DNA of 64,000 nucleotides from Mansonella perstans. Taxonomy: Eukaryota > Nematoda > Chromadorea > Rhabditida > Onchocercidae. Shown piece after piece: positions 52,448 to 64,000 of the stretch. Each line of letters starts with the position of its first letter. Position 1 is the stretch's first letter. The notes under the pieces are model-generated. The model saw only the letters and a program-made list of their open reading frames with translations. It was not told the origin of the DNA and ran no database searches. The DNA lies in the NCBI GenBank assembly GCA_037074765.1, contig JBAMDO010000051.1, positions 221,815 through 285,814 on the forward strand. The letters are read 5' to 3'. Position numbers and translations under genes: made by a program.

Positions 52448-53964
52448 CTAAATTAATTAAGTATTAATCAAGTTAATTGAAACACTTTGAAGCTTCAAAA
52501 AATGCATGTGAAGGAATGAATTTAGTTTACTCAAAAAAAATTAAAATGAAACAATAAGTTTAACTTAATAAAAACTTAGATGAATAAGGCCAAGAATAAT
52601 AAATATTTAAGTAAAAGAAAAAGAGGAAAAGAAAATGCTGAATTAATTAATAAAATTAATAAGGAAAACTTGATTTTGTATTTTCATCAGCTAAATTGCT
52701 ATTTTTTTTATCTCAAAAATTAATTATCCTTAATACCATTATAATACCTGCTTTATATGCATTCAGCTATCAATACAATAAATGCAATAACAATAATCAA
52801 TTAAGAAGTGCATATTTATGTTTTTTAAACTGGCTAAAAATGAATGCCTTTAATTGTAAACAAATTTAAAAAATATAATTTTTTTATAAATGAATTAGCA
52901 AAAATACGAAATTACATTTAATGGATATGGAAATTAATTTTATATACAAGTATAGATCAGATATATGTGAGCGAATACGAAATTTCAAAAAAGGATTTTT
53001 AAATGCATAGATTGTCAACTAAGAAGTTGGTGACATATATCAATGGACAGTGTGCAATGGACATTGCAACCACCATTCTTCTTTTTTTTTTTTTTTTTTT
53101 TAATTCAAAATTATGAAAAGTAACTGAAATGTCTTTCTTATCATTTTGAAACAATGAGAGAAGAAGAGAAATGTAGGTATGTGTATGAGAGAAAAATAGA
53201 GAGAGAGAAAAAAAAGTGACCTAATTTAAAAATTATATGAAAATCCATTTTTTTTCTTTCCATTACGAAAAAATCATATAAATTAAGATTTTGTAATGTG
53301 TACTGTTATTGATCTATCCATCTATTTATCATCATTATATCCCTTTTTTCCCCTATCTTTCTTCCTCTTTCTCTTTCTCTCGCGCCATCTCTCTTTCCCC
53401 TTCTTTATTTCTTTTCTTCAGCGTAAATTTACTTAACACCATATCATTACAAAAGAAAAAAAAAAGGATGATTTAATTAAATTAAAATAAATACGAAACG
53501 AAAAAAAAAAGACTTTAATTTTAATTAAAACTTTAGTTTATGTCCTTTTTTTTTTTGAAATTTGCATTTACAAGAAATAATTAAGCAAAAATGTTCAACA
53601 TAAAATTATTTAAATTCACAAATTTTCTTTCAGAATTAAATGGCAAAAAAAATTAGTTCTCTTTTTTTTTGTTTTAGCATTTAAAGGATTATAAATGAAT
53701 GGAAATATTTTGAAGATGATAATATATCATTACCTTCTCATAGTGTTTAATTCTTCTCTCTTCATTCTATCCCAATCTTTTTTCATTAATACTTCAATTT
53801 TTTTTCCAAATACATAAAAAGTGAATTAGAAGAGAAAATGAAAATTTATAACAGAAAATAAAATCGCATTGAAATATTGCTCCTTGCAATGAAGAAAAAG
53901 ATGGAACAAAAATTGTTTCAAAATTTTTCTTGTTTAAATAAAAGTGCTAATGCATATGTTGTTT

Positions 53965-54258
<294 letters not shown>

Positions 54259-54633
54259 TTATTTGTTTATTATTTATTAATTTATTTGAAATTATCTGTT
54301 AATTTATTTAAATTTTACAAAAATCATTTGGCAATTGTGAAAGAAAAAACTATAATGAAGCATACATACACTCATACACATCCACACGCAAATTCACATA
54401 CAAGCTCACGTACGGAACTAATATATGTGTACATACATACACCCCATATAAACTCACTCAATTGCGTTCTTTTTCTTTTTTTGAATGTTAAATTTAGTCC
54501 ATTTTTAATAGAAAATTCAAAATTAGCACAGTTCCATTCTTAATAAAAAATTTTCTTAATAGGAATTTTTAATAAAAATTTTCAATAAAAATTCGTCCAT
54601 TTTTCATAGCAAATTCAAAGAGCACAGTTTGAA

Positions 54634-54676
54634 AATTGAAATGTCACATTTGAAGTTCAAATGTGACATTTCAATT
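54634..54676. repeat. Perfect palindrome, 21-bp arms, 1-base loop
   Basis: The left arm 54634-54654 (AATTGAAATGTCACATTTGA plus A) is exactly complementary to the right arm 54656-54676, with a single G at 54655. It is non-coding and would form a 21-bp hairpin on either strand. Confidence 0.95.
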
Positions 54677-55563
54677 CTTTTTTCTGCTTCTTAAAAGTTA
54701 TGATTGAGATAGTCTATGCATGGTGAATTTCATAAAATCTTTTCAAATGTTTATCAAAATCAAATTAATTGAGATACAGTAACCAAAAAAAAAAAAATAA
54801 AATAGAACAGATAAATTATGATCACTGAAGTATTTTCGAATAATATTTGCTCATTAGTTAATTTTGCTGAAAATTATTAGTGAATAATTATGGGTTATTT
54901 TGGTAAATTTGATAAAAATTATTTTAGTAAAAACTTAAAATTTAATAACTTTGAGTTATTTAAGTAATTTAAAAAAAAAAAAAAAATTTTAAAACGAAAT
55001 TATCTTTAACCATTTCATTTCGGAAAATTTATTTTTCCGAAAAAATTTTTTAAAATTTATAGTTAAAAATTAAATTCCCTTTTTTAATTTTTTCGTCATT
55101 TAATTCATATATTTAAATGAATATAGATTTAGAAATGCAAAATCATTAGATGGCCAAATACATTAATAAATTCAGATAAATAGAACAATTTCATATGAAA
55201 CAAAAACGTAATTACAAAAACTTAAATACTTAAAAAAGTAGTGAAGATTTTTATTAGAAATAACGACGCTCATAATATCTATAAATTTTTTCCTTTTATT
55301 AATCATTAAAGATATGATATTGAAAAGAAATCCAGTGAAACATTTAGAGAGATAATGATAACGATAAAGTATTGGACGTCTGCAATGCTATCGCGTACGT
55401 TATCTTGCATACGGACATAACATATGCGATTTGCAAAATGACATAACATTTTGTAATATTTTCATGAGTTTTTTAATATTTTCAATCCCAAAGCGTTCCC
55501 GTAAATTTTTGAAAAATTTATTTTGATAATCAAAAGACACTTTTCAAAATAGAATGCTCAATT

Positions 55564-55574
55564 TTTATTTTATT
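55564..55574 (-). terminator. Poly(A) signals of the phosphatase gene
   Basis: Two overlapping AATAAA hexamers on the minus strand about 40-50 bases past the stop codon at 55615-55617. Confidence 0.6.
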
Positions 55575-55614
55575 TTTTCTCACAAACCAATCATTTGATT
55601 ATATCAGATTATAA

Positions 55615-58600
55615 TCATTCAAATTTATGACGGTAATTGATCATTTTCTGATATTTGCCAATAAAACCCCAATCAGGGAAAATTAATCCAAGTATGAAAC
55701 GGGTAATATTTGAAGTAATAAATGGTTGCATCCAATGCAGTAATGTACGATAGATAAATAAATACTGCAACGGTGACAAAATTGCATGACGTCGTTGAAG
55801 TCGTACAAATATTGCCATTGTAAGTACCAATTTATTGTATCGTGCTGATCCTAAAAAATATTCTAAGATAGATCAAATTAAAAAGATTAAAAAACTTACC
55901 AATTTTTTTTTTTTATTTTGCTTGCAATAAATTATCATTCAGTTATAATCAGCTTTAAAAAAATATAAAATTTGAAAATTTAAATTAAAGTCACAAAAAT
56001 TTGTCAATTTCACTTTTGCAAAAAAAAATTATTTTTTGAAAATTGAATAATAAAAAGTAATACTAACATTCAACCAGTATATATTATTGCTTTTTTTGTT
56101 CGAAACAAAATACAGTAACATTGAAAAGTTGAAATGTTTTCTTGTGCAACACCTTGTAAGTATTATTTAGTGTAAATTTATAATGAAAATCATTTCAATA
56201 ATTATATTGACAGATTTTCTCTTTAAAGGAATTTCTGTATTTTTTTCCTGGTTAATTATCATCAAAAATTTGTGAAAAAAAGGAAAATAAAAGAAAATAA
56301 AAATTTAATTTTAACCTCGAAGTAAATGCATCAGTAACACCTCGATAGTAACCAAAGTACCGGAACGACCGCAACCATCTATACAATGTATAATTGTTGG
56401 AGTTGGCGATAAACGTACGCTGAAAATTAAGTAACTCATAAAAGTTCACGCAACAAATTTCCTTTGAATAAAAAATCCAACGCACTTATTTATCATCAAA
56501 AATTTGTGAAAAAAAGGAAAATTTATTATCCACTTATTGGATAATCACAAATACCATGTATAGCTTTGTTGTATGATTGGAAACAGTAACAGTACTGCAT
56601 TTAGAATCGCTCCATGATTAGAAACCGTAATAGTGTCGTACTTAAGATTACTTTATGATTAAAAGAGTAGCTGTGCCGTAATTAACTGCTCTATGATTGA
56701 AAATGGTAACAGTGCCGTATTTGAAATTTCTCTATAATTGAAAACAGCAACAATGTTGTGCTTAAAATCACTCTGTGATTAGAAACAGTAAAAATATATT
56801 ATGTTATCACAATAAACAGAAACAAAAATACAAAATATTTGGGTCAGTAAAAACGGGTCAAATAATGCCAGCAAATGAAGCGATTAAATGAGTGAAATTT
56901 ATGACGGAAAGCAGACGTTTATATGACAGTGATGATAATAATAAGAATATGCTGACGATGATGATGATGATCTTTAAATTGATAGAAGAATGAATTTTGA
57001 CGTAATTTTACTGATAAAAAGTGAACAAAACAAAGTATATACCGGCGAAGTATGCGTAATGGCCAATAAAAATCGGTGAAATCGTTCCAGTCATATTGCC
57101 AGTGTTCTAATTTATGTACAATACCTTCGTCATCATTAGCTCGATACATAATTAAATGGGTGACATTGAAACATGGATCAATGGTACAATCAATTTTATG
57201 ATTGTAAACAATATAATTACCATACTGTTCTTTATCATGTTCATATCTATTTAAGTAAAATTTTAAATTATTGAAGTTTTTTTATGGAGTTTTTCCATTT
57301 TTTCATATTAAATTTGCCGTCTTGTAATAATGAAAATTTGAAAAAATTTTTAAGCAATGTCATCTTTTCATTGTTACTAATTATTCGATAATGAAATAAA
57401 ATTTCAAATGTTTTAAACGAGGAATTAGCGATTACAATATTTGATCACAGATAATAATTTCAATATTAAATTTGTAGATGAAGATTAATGCTCATAAATG
57501 AAATGAAAATTTAAAATTAACAAAATTTAATGTTTTGCACTATTCTACATGAAAACAAGAAATAAGATTTTTTCCCCAAAATGAAACAAATAAAATTTGA
57601 AAATTTTCATATATTTAAAAAATTCTTTCAAGCATTATTGTAAAAATTCAATCGATTGCTAATTAATCTTTAATTAACTTAAATGATAATTAATTTTTAT
57701 CAAACATCTTGAAAAGACTGTATCAATTGATTGCAGCTAAATAATTATTTAAAATTTCCATTTTAAAAAATACGATATTTTAAAAAGTACACGAATACTT
57801 ATGATAACTATTAAGTAATTCTAGGAATATTGATGAAGAAGATATGATTGGATGATAAGATATCTCTCTTGTTATCTGATAATAAATTAACAAGCAGTTA
57901 CAGAAGCTAGAAACATTCCTGGAAAAACAAATCATAGTCAATTTATCTGTATAAAAAAAAAAAAAAAAACATCAACCTTGGCCAATAATAAACGCACATG
58001 TTAGGTAATGCTCCATCTAACAAGCCTAAACGCTTAATATCAACAGCTTTGCATAACATTATAATGTATTTCGAACGTTCCTGCCAGATCATTTGCCAGA
58101 AATCATTAATTGTTGACGGAAGTGGTGCCTGTGTTAGGATAAACGTATTCAATAGTGGACCACCACGTACGTATGATGCATGAATGAAATCATCACTAAA
58201 AATTAAACTCCATACATGTTCAAATACTTATGTACTAACTTGTAGCATTTAAATGATGAATTCAAATTAATAAATTAATTAACATTTGCAAAAAAAAATT
58301 ATTATTGGAAAATATTTATTTTAGGAAATTAATAAAAATTTAAATGATATAAATCAAATAATGAAAGAATTAATTTTAGGAAATTTGTAAATTTAAAAGA
58401 AATCATTTATAACAGTGTTGCTATGCTTTTTAATTCTTTGATGCTTGTAATAAAATTAATTAACAAAACAAAGAAAAAACCAATCAACAATTAGCTAATC
58501 AACCTAAAATCTAAAAAAAATCAAATCAATTATTAATAGCATGAAAATAGTAAGAATTGAATGATGATATTTTCTCAGTGCGACAGAGAAAAATATTGTT

Positions 58601-61600
58601 CCATTTTAGCAAGATAATGATAAAATGAAATATCCGGTTGTGAATAAGCAAATTGAATTATCTAGCGGCTAATAAATCTCTTCCAGAAATATTTTGATGG
58701 GTTATTTTTGTCTTCATTTTCAATATGTTATTTTACAATTTAATAATCTATCCAAAATAAGATATCCAACAAAATTTCGCTAGCATCATCATAAATTAAT
58801 AATATCAACGGTTAAATAATATCAAGATAAAAATCTGAGGAAAGGAAAGCTGAATTTAATGTTTTGAAACTAATTTAATTAAAATTTACACGCAATAGCA
58901 AGATTTTTTTTAAAAGCTTTTGAAATATAAGCTAATTTTAGATAATTATTATAACTGCCAAAAATTTTAAATAAATACCTTCTATCACTGGAATAATCTG
59001 CCATACTAACAGGCTTCGAATCATCACCCGTATAACGGAAATATGATGAACATGCTGTTGCAGGATTATAGGAAATAGCTGAATTATTATCGTAATTTGT
59101 TGTCTTTTCACGCCATAATTTCACACGACTAATATCAGCACATTCGAATACCGTAACAAGAAATGATACAATAACACTTATGATTGTCATTATCGTATTT
59201 GAAATAAATTTTGGAATTATCATTGAAACTACGGTAACAATTATGACATTCTAATAAAAATAGCAATCTAAAAGATTTAGATGGTTAAAGGTCTAATTGG
59301 GAAGCCTTAAAATTGATCTGCAAATCATTTGTACGTACTATACAATCAGGCCTAATTATTTGAGATATTCGCCCTTACTGATAAAGAAATGAGGAGAAAT
59401 GAAATAGATACAAATAGCTCATGATGCTACGCAATTCGTATTTAAATTAGGCATATCCCTAATTCAGATCGCATATCCCTAATTCAGATCATCTTGAATC
59501 TAAGCGACCCAATATATTTATGCATTTCTAGCGGGCCTTGCACTTCTGGAATATAAATGTCACTATGTCATTCATAGCATTTGCAACTTTGCTCACGACA
59601 GTGGTAAATGAAAAGATGACAAAAAGGAAATGAAAAGTGGAAATGATTATCGGAAATAATTCTTAAATTAAACTAACACTTATTTCTTGTCTTATCAAGA
59701 TTCCGATTAAAAGCATTTTGCTTTGATTCTTCTTGTGATAACGGATTACGCTCAAAGAATGTTTCTAATTGTTGAAATTCTGCGATATATTCCTTTAAAC
59801 AAAAAGAATCATGGAAAAAAATTATTTCAGGATACTTTTAAGAGAAAAAGTTAGCAAAAAACTTTTTAAAATTTAAAATAAATCCTTGCATTTATTTTTC
59901 CTGCTTTATTCTTCATTGCAAAAATTTAAATTCACACTGATTACTATTTACCTTCGACAGGGAGCACCGATTAATTTATTAGAAAATTAAATAAAAAAAA
60001 AATTTAAATTTTCTTTTAGAATAATTTTGTGAAAAAATCGATCCAATAATGAAACATTGAATTGTAAAATTAACTATGTTCAATTTCAGCAAAATTTTTA
60101 CCGACAGATGAGGTGTTATTGTACCCGGTTCAATAATAAATGAATATTTCATCATATCAGCCATTGCAGAAGCAAAACTATTTATCCTTTCAAGCATCCG
60201 AGAATAAAATTCACTTCGTCGTTCGGTTAAATTTGATAATGGATCAAGCTATATGTAATATATTGTATCATTAGAAAAAAGAGAAAGCTAGAAAGGAATC
60301 TTACTGATTTATAATCATAATACTAAGGAATACAAAATTAGTATTTCCAGATGCTAACCTTTAAGCAATTAAATTGTTGAGCTTTTTAGAAAATTGATCT
60401 TTTTTTTAAGAAGGAAAGTCTTGAAATAAAAAAAAAAACAATTACAACATATAGTTAAATAAAGATTACAAAATATTTGACATATTTAAATCATAACTAG
60501 AATACATTTAAACCAAATTGAAATTATTAATTATTTAATTATTTGATATCTGCTGGGAAGATAATTGAACTGCATGCAACGGATCCATTCATTTCATCAT
60601 GCTAATCGAAAACTGCAATTAATGAGCGATTCATAAAATGAGATTTATTTATCTGAATTTTAGGAATATTGTATACCTGTTTAAAGCACATAAAATCACC
60701 CAGTAGCTCTTCGATATTTTCCGATGACGGTTGACTCAGTTTAATTATAACATTGTCCAACCAACTAATTAAGTTTGTCCTGTAAAATGAAGCATGGTAA
60801 AGGTAAATAAATAAATTTAATCATATTACTGGATAATTCATTAGCCCAATCAAAGGATTGTTTTGTCTGTTCGGTTTTCTGAATAACACAATAAATAGTG
60901 TATTTGTTGCATATAACTTATGATATTGGTATCTCTACTAGTACATAATGTACATGTTGATGTATTAAAATAAAACAAATAAGAAATGTAATTCAGTGCA
61001 ATAGTAATCCGATTATTCCGATCAGATATATTACTCTTTCAACCACACAGTATATCATTCTTTTCCGGACCTGTTTCCTAATATAATAGCCGTGCAATAA
61101 TTTTGACAAATTATTATTGTTAAAAATTTTTTTTAGAAAATTTGACAACGTTAGTCAAAAAATATTCACCCATATTTACGTATCAGGTAATCAGGATCAC
61201 TTTTTATATGCTCCGGTTTCAGAACAATCGATGAAATAAAGCATGATTTAATTTCCTCTGCCTTTATAAAAACAATTATTTTACGAATTTTTCGCTCTAT
61301 GAAAGATTGTATTTCATCTATTTTATACTGTTCCTGAAAATTCGAAATTAAAGCAAGTTTTTTTTTTTTGTTATCTTGCAAATTAATTAATTCATCCATT
61401 GCACCAACACTTTTCAGCGTGTGTTAAGCCTTTCATTATGTTCCATCAAAATTTTAATCGAACATTTTGCGCTTTTTTATTTGAAACCCAAAAGCCAAAG
61501 GTTTAAATTAAGAAAAAAATTTTGTTTATTGAAAACAAATTTCAATCAACATTCAAGTTAAAAGAAAAACAATCCTCACTGATATTTTCCACTCAACCGC

Positions 61601-62543
61601 ATTGTCATCCTCATGGTACATATTTTAATTAAAGATTTGAATAAATTTTAATTATTTTAATTCTCGATACATATTTTAATTCTTACCAGCCATCGATTTG
61701 GAAATCGGAATTGATTTAAATCAACTTGAAAGATTTTTTACAATTTGTTGAACTTTCTTGTCAATTTCCTGTTTTCTTTGAATTTTTAAATTTCTTATTC
61801 AATTTTTTCGATTTATATTTTTTACTTTTCAAATGTTTACACAAATGGAAAATTTGTTATTTTGAACATTTAAACGTTTTGATTTATTTTTAGCAAGAAT
61901 TTTAAAACATTCATTGATTGGTTGTAGATTTATTGTATGGAAAATATCCACAAATAGATATACGTTGAAAATTATTAATTTAAAAAATGATTTGATTTAG
62001 AAATATTTAAAAATTAAAAATGAAAACAAAAACAAACAAACTTACAACTCTTTGGTTTAAAGCATGAAATTTGTATGTTTGATATAAACGCACATAAAAT
62101 GGATAATTGGAAGCTATGTTTTCTTTAAACTTAATTCCTTGTCTTTTCTTCGTCCGTTTGCTCCATTTATTTGCTGTAGGCATTACTGTATGACTGCCAT
62201 CGTCTCCAAGCCATTCTGCATCTATAGGTAAGTCCTAAAAAAAAAAAGCTAAAATAGATTAATAAAACTTTATAGTTCTCTATGCTATCACAGTAATATA
62301 ATATAAAATGAATACATGAAAGAGTGACTTATTTAGCTTTTCAAAAATAAATTCAATTTTATTTAAAACGAATAAAATTAGAACCAAAAACGAAATGAAT
62401 TTTTCCCACTCAGCAATTAAAATGATTTCATAAAATTACGCCTGAAATTTAAATTGCAAACATTTCTCTAAACTTTTCCACAATTTGTTAACCTTTAATT
62501 CGGTACTGCTTGCTAACGATGGATTATCAACTTCTGAACTCAT
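55615..62543 (-). CDS. Protein tyrosine phosphatase, classical fold, 575 aa
   Basis: Minus-strand exons 62543-62493, 62234-62046, 61333-61170, 60779-60677, 60248-60102, 59792-59680, 59176-58979, 58195-57977, 57246-57043, 56419-56316, 55850-55615; phases join to 575 residues. Residues 1-218 are a basic, predicted helical, unrecognised N-terminal region. The phosphatase domain starts near 219 (EFQQLETFFERNP) and shows CADISRVKLW, DDFIHASYV, FILTQAPLPSTINDFWQMIW, VYYWP, the signature IIHCIDGCGRSGT (nucleophile Cys about 475, Arg about 481) and QYLFIYRTL near the end. The general-acid loop is DWND instead of WPD (Asp kept, Pro lost), and the Q-loop is ILSPLQY, lacking the first conserved Gln. It hydrolyses phosphotyrosine if active. 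No signal peptide is seen; cytosolic. The acceptor of exon 7 (ATAAG) is weak. A long TTTTTTAG 18 bases before the ATG suggests trans-splicing. Confidence 0.88.
56256..56522. repeat. 33-bp direct repeats flanking the active-site exon
   Basis: Two identical 33-base copies, 56256-56288 and 56490-56522, starting TTATCATCAAAAATTTGTGA. They lie in the introns on either side of exon 10 (56316-56419), which encodes the HC(X)5R signature, 234 bases apart. Confidence 0.95.
56572..56795. repeat. 41-bp degenerate minisatellite in a phosphatase intron
   Basis: Units begin TATGATT or a close variant at 56572, 56613, 56654, 56692, 56733 and 56774, mostly 41 bases apart. Each contains GAAAACAGTAACAGTGCCGTA-like sequence with many substitutions. 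It lies in the intron between exons 9 and 10. Confidence 0.9.
59451..59490. repeat. 20-bp perfect tandem duplication
   Basis: GCATATCCCTAATTCAGATC occurs twice back to back in the intron between exons 6 and 7 of the phosphatase gene. Confidence 0.95.
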
Positions 62544-62561
62544 TGATAGTCTTGATAGGCA

Positions 62562-62574
62562 CTAAAAAAAAAAA
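62562..62574 (-). promoter_or_regulatory. Likely spliced-leader acceptor of the phosphatase gene
   Basis: A T-rich run ending in TAG on the minus strand, 18 bases before the ATG at 62543. It lies about 113 bases downstream of the possible end of the upstream gene, the spacing of nematode operons. Confidence 0.4.
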
Positions 62575-62674
62575 TTACTAATTTAAGAATAGCATGAAAA
62601 ACGTATTATATCAATTTTCAATTTTTTATCTAAAATATTAAACAGTTATCACGTGTCACTTATGTGTCACCTAT

Positions 62675-63260
62675 CTAATTTAAGAAAAATGAAATAGCAG
62701 TAGATGCAAATGTTATCAATTTTCTATCTGCAGCAAATTTGTGTTGCTATTAATACTAATTTTTCTGCCAATCAATTATAAATTAAATAACTAATTAATT
62801 ACAAAATATTTATAAGTCGCTTCTAAGTTTCATTGAAATGAAATGTGACAAGTGATAGTTTGACATCAAACAGAATTATTTAGTCATTCTAATAGCTTTA
62901 AAAAATAATTAGTATAAAATTGGAATTTGAAATTGAAATAAATATCTACTAGCAATTTGCTTGATATTTGAGCAATATTAAGTAATAAATAACCGATGAA
63001 TGTAAGAGAGAAAGATATGGATGGATCTACCCGATTCTGATGACATCAAATGTTGAATATGGCAATGAATAATTGGAGTAATTATACTAAGATAAATGTA
63101 TGTGCGAACAGAACGTGCAATTGCAACTGCAACAACAATTTCTTGCAACTGCAGGAAATGCTGCAATTCATTTGGGCGATATTTGTTAACATCACAATGG
63201 CTCAGAATTTTTGATAGTGAAATTTCAAGTAAATTTATCAACTTTTTTTCTTCTGCGATT
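62675..63260 (-). CDS. 3' end of an unrecognised gene, two exons
   Basis: An exon at 63260-63031 has a TTTTGCAG acceptor and a GTAGAT donor and encodes 76 residues without low complexity (EEKKLINLLEISLSKILSHC, then YRPNELQHFLQLQEIVVAVA, then IIHCHIQHLMSSES). Its entry phase shows that more coding sequence lies upstream, probably beyond the window. In phase, a GCTGCAG acceptor at 62728 leads to a short last exon 62727-62675 reading RKLITFASTAISFFLN then TAG. The 63-kb exon is convincing; the last exon less so. I recognise no family. Predicted mostly helical, soluble. Confidence 0.5.
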
Positions 63261-64000
63261 CTGCAAAACCTTTGTTAAATAATTATTTTAAAGTATTTTA
63301 TTAATTAAAAAATATTAGCGAAAAGATACAAAAATATTTATACAAAAAAACCCAGTTAAGAAATTTGAAAATCTTTAATTCCAAAGTTTATGCAATTGAT
63401 TTTTCACTGTTTAAATTAAAGTGGAATAATCAGTAACTTTTCAAGTATATTAAATTTAATGTTATTCTTATATGTTCATTTAGTGTATGCGATCCATTTA
63501 ACACTTTATATTGTTATTTTCGTATTTGGAAATTAAATTTTGCACTGATAAGATTTAGGAAAAATTTTAAAAAAAGAATGAAATTTAAAATGTAACAGAT
63601 ATTTATTTTAATAAACTTTAAGAAAATCTTTGAAATAAATTTTGCATTTGTTGTAATAACACCAAAAAATTAATTAATTATACTTTTATTTTCCTGAAAA
63701 AAAATTTGATGGAAATGGACAGAAGCTGCGAATGAATATTACTATTTGTTGTTCAATATATCAGTACTTTATCTGCATTTGATGTATATTTAATGCTATC
63801 ACTTGATGTAATCAGTATGGTGATAAATAACAGTAGAGCAGAATAAGTAATTTTTTCCAAAATTTAAAATTGTTTTCTAATTTTATAAAAAAGTTTAAAA
63901 CTTTATGGGATAATTGCAAAAATGAAACAAATGGTTGATCAACAAGTACAATAACTGTCAGTTCTATAATTAATATTTTAAGATAGCTGTTTTTTTTTAT
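63261..64000. other. AT-rich right end
   Basis: Probably intron or upstream sequence of the minus-strand gene ending at 62675. No exon was recognised in it. Confidence 0.4.

Noticed and set aside
58879..58978. C-terminal part of the 114-codon frame beyond the phosphatase exon
   Set aside because: The GTATTT donor at 58978 and perfect phase with the next exon show that the rest is intron read-through.

Overview
This window is nuclear DNA of a nematode, most likely a filarial or related parasitic species. It is very AT-rich, has small exons separated by AT-rich introns with TTTCAG-type acceptors, carries nematode cuticle-collagen and LAPTM-like gene families, and holds a BEL/Pao retrotransposon relic. 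Several start codons sit just after a TTTTAG/TTTCAG site, as expected for spliced-leader trans-splicing. There is no prokaryotic gene organisation, no CRISPR array and no recognisable tRNA or rRNA gene. Almost every gene is split, so gene models were assembled by hand from splice signals and reading phase.

Layout. 1-4139: no gene seen, one 31-bp tandem repeat. 4178-5746 (-): four-exon gene for an unrecognised 184-aa protein. 6785-7560 (-): decayed BEL/Pao pol fragment. 10659-13002 (-): four-exon gene for a four-helix LAPTM-like membrane protein. 13-20 kb: gene-poor, with minisatellites. 20406-28338 (+): 14-exon gene for a secreted, very glutamine-rich protein, with a foldback element in intron 2. 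31427-33487 (+): five-exon single-pass membrane protein. 35313-38854 (-): ten-exon DCC1/DSCC1 homologue (sister-chromatid cohesion, alternative RFC clamp loader). 43818-45737 (+): six-exon akirin (nuclear co-regulator). 48849-52447 (-): nine-exon cuticle collagen with a long non-collagenous tail. 55615-62543 (-): 11-exon protein tyrosine phosphatase. 62675-63260 (-): 3' end of another gene, perhaps in an operon with the phosphatase.

The genes look like unrelated neighbours rather than a pathway. The only hint of co-expression is the possible operon at the right end. The points most worth a second look are the secreted Q-rich protein with its two possible 3' ends, the collagen with a roughly 250-residue tail, the phosphatase with altered catalytic loops and repeat-flanked active-site exon, the roughly 750-bp foldback element, and a perfect 21-bp-arm palindrome at 54.6 kb.

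Limits. Splice sites were read by eye, so junctions may be off by a base or, where donors are weak, by a small exon segment. Short or fast-evolving genes in the AT-rich gaps could have been missed.
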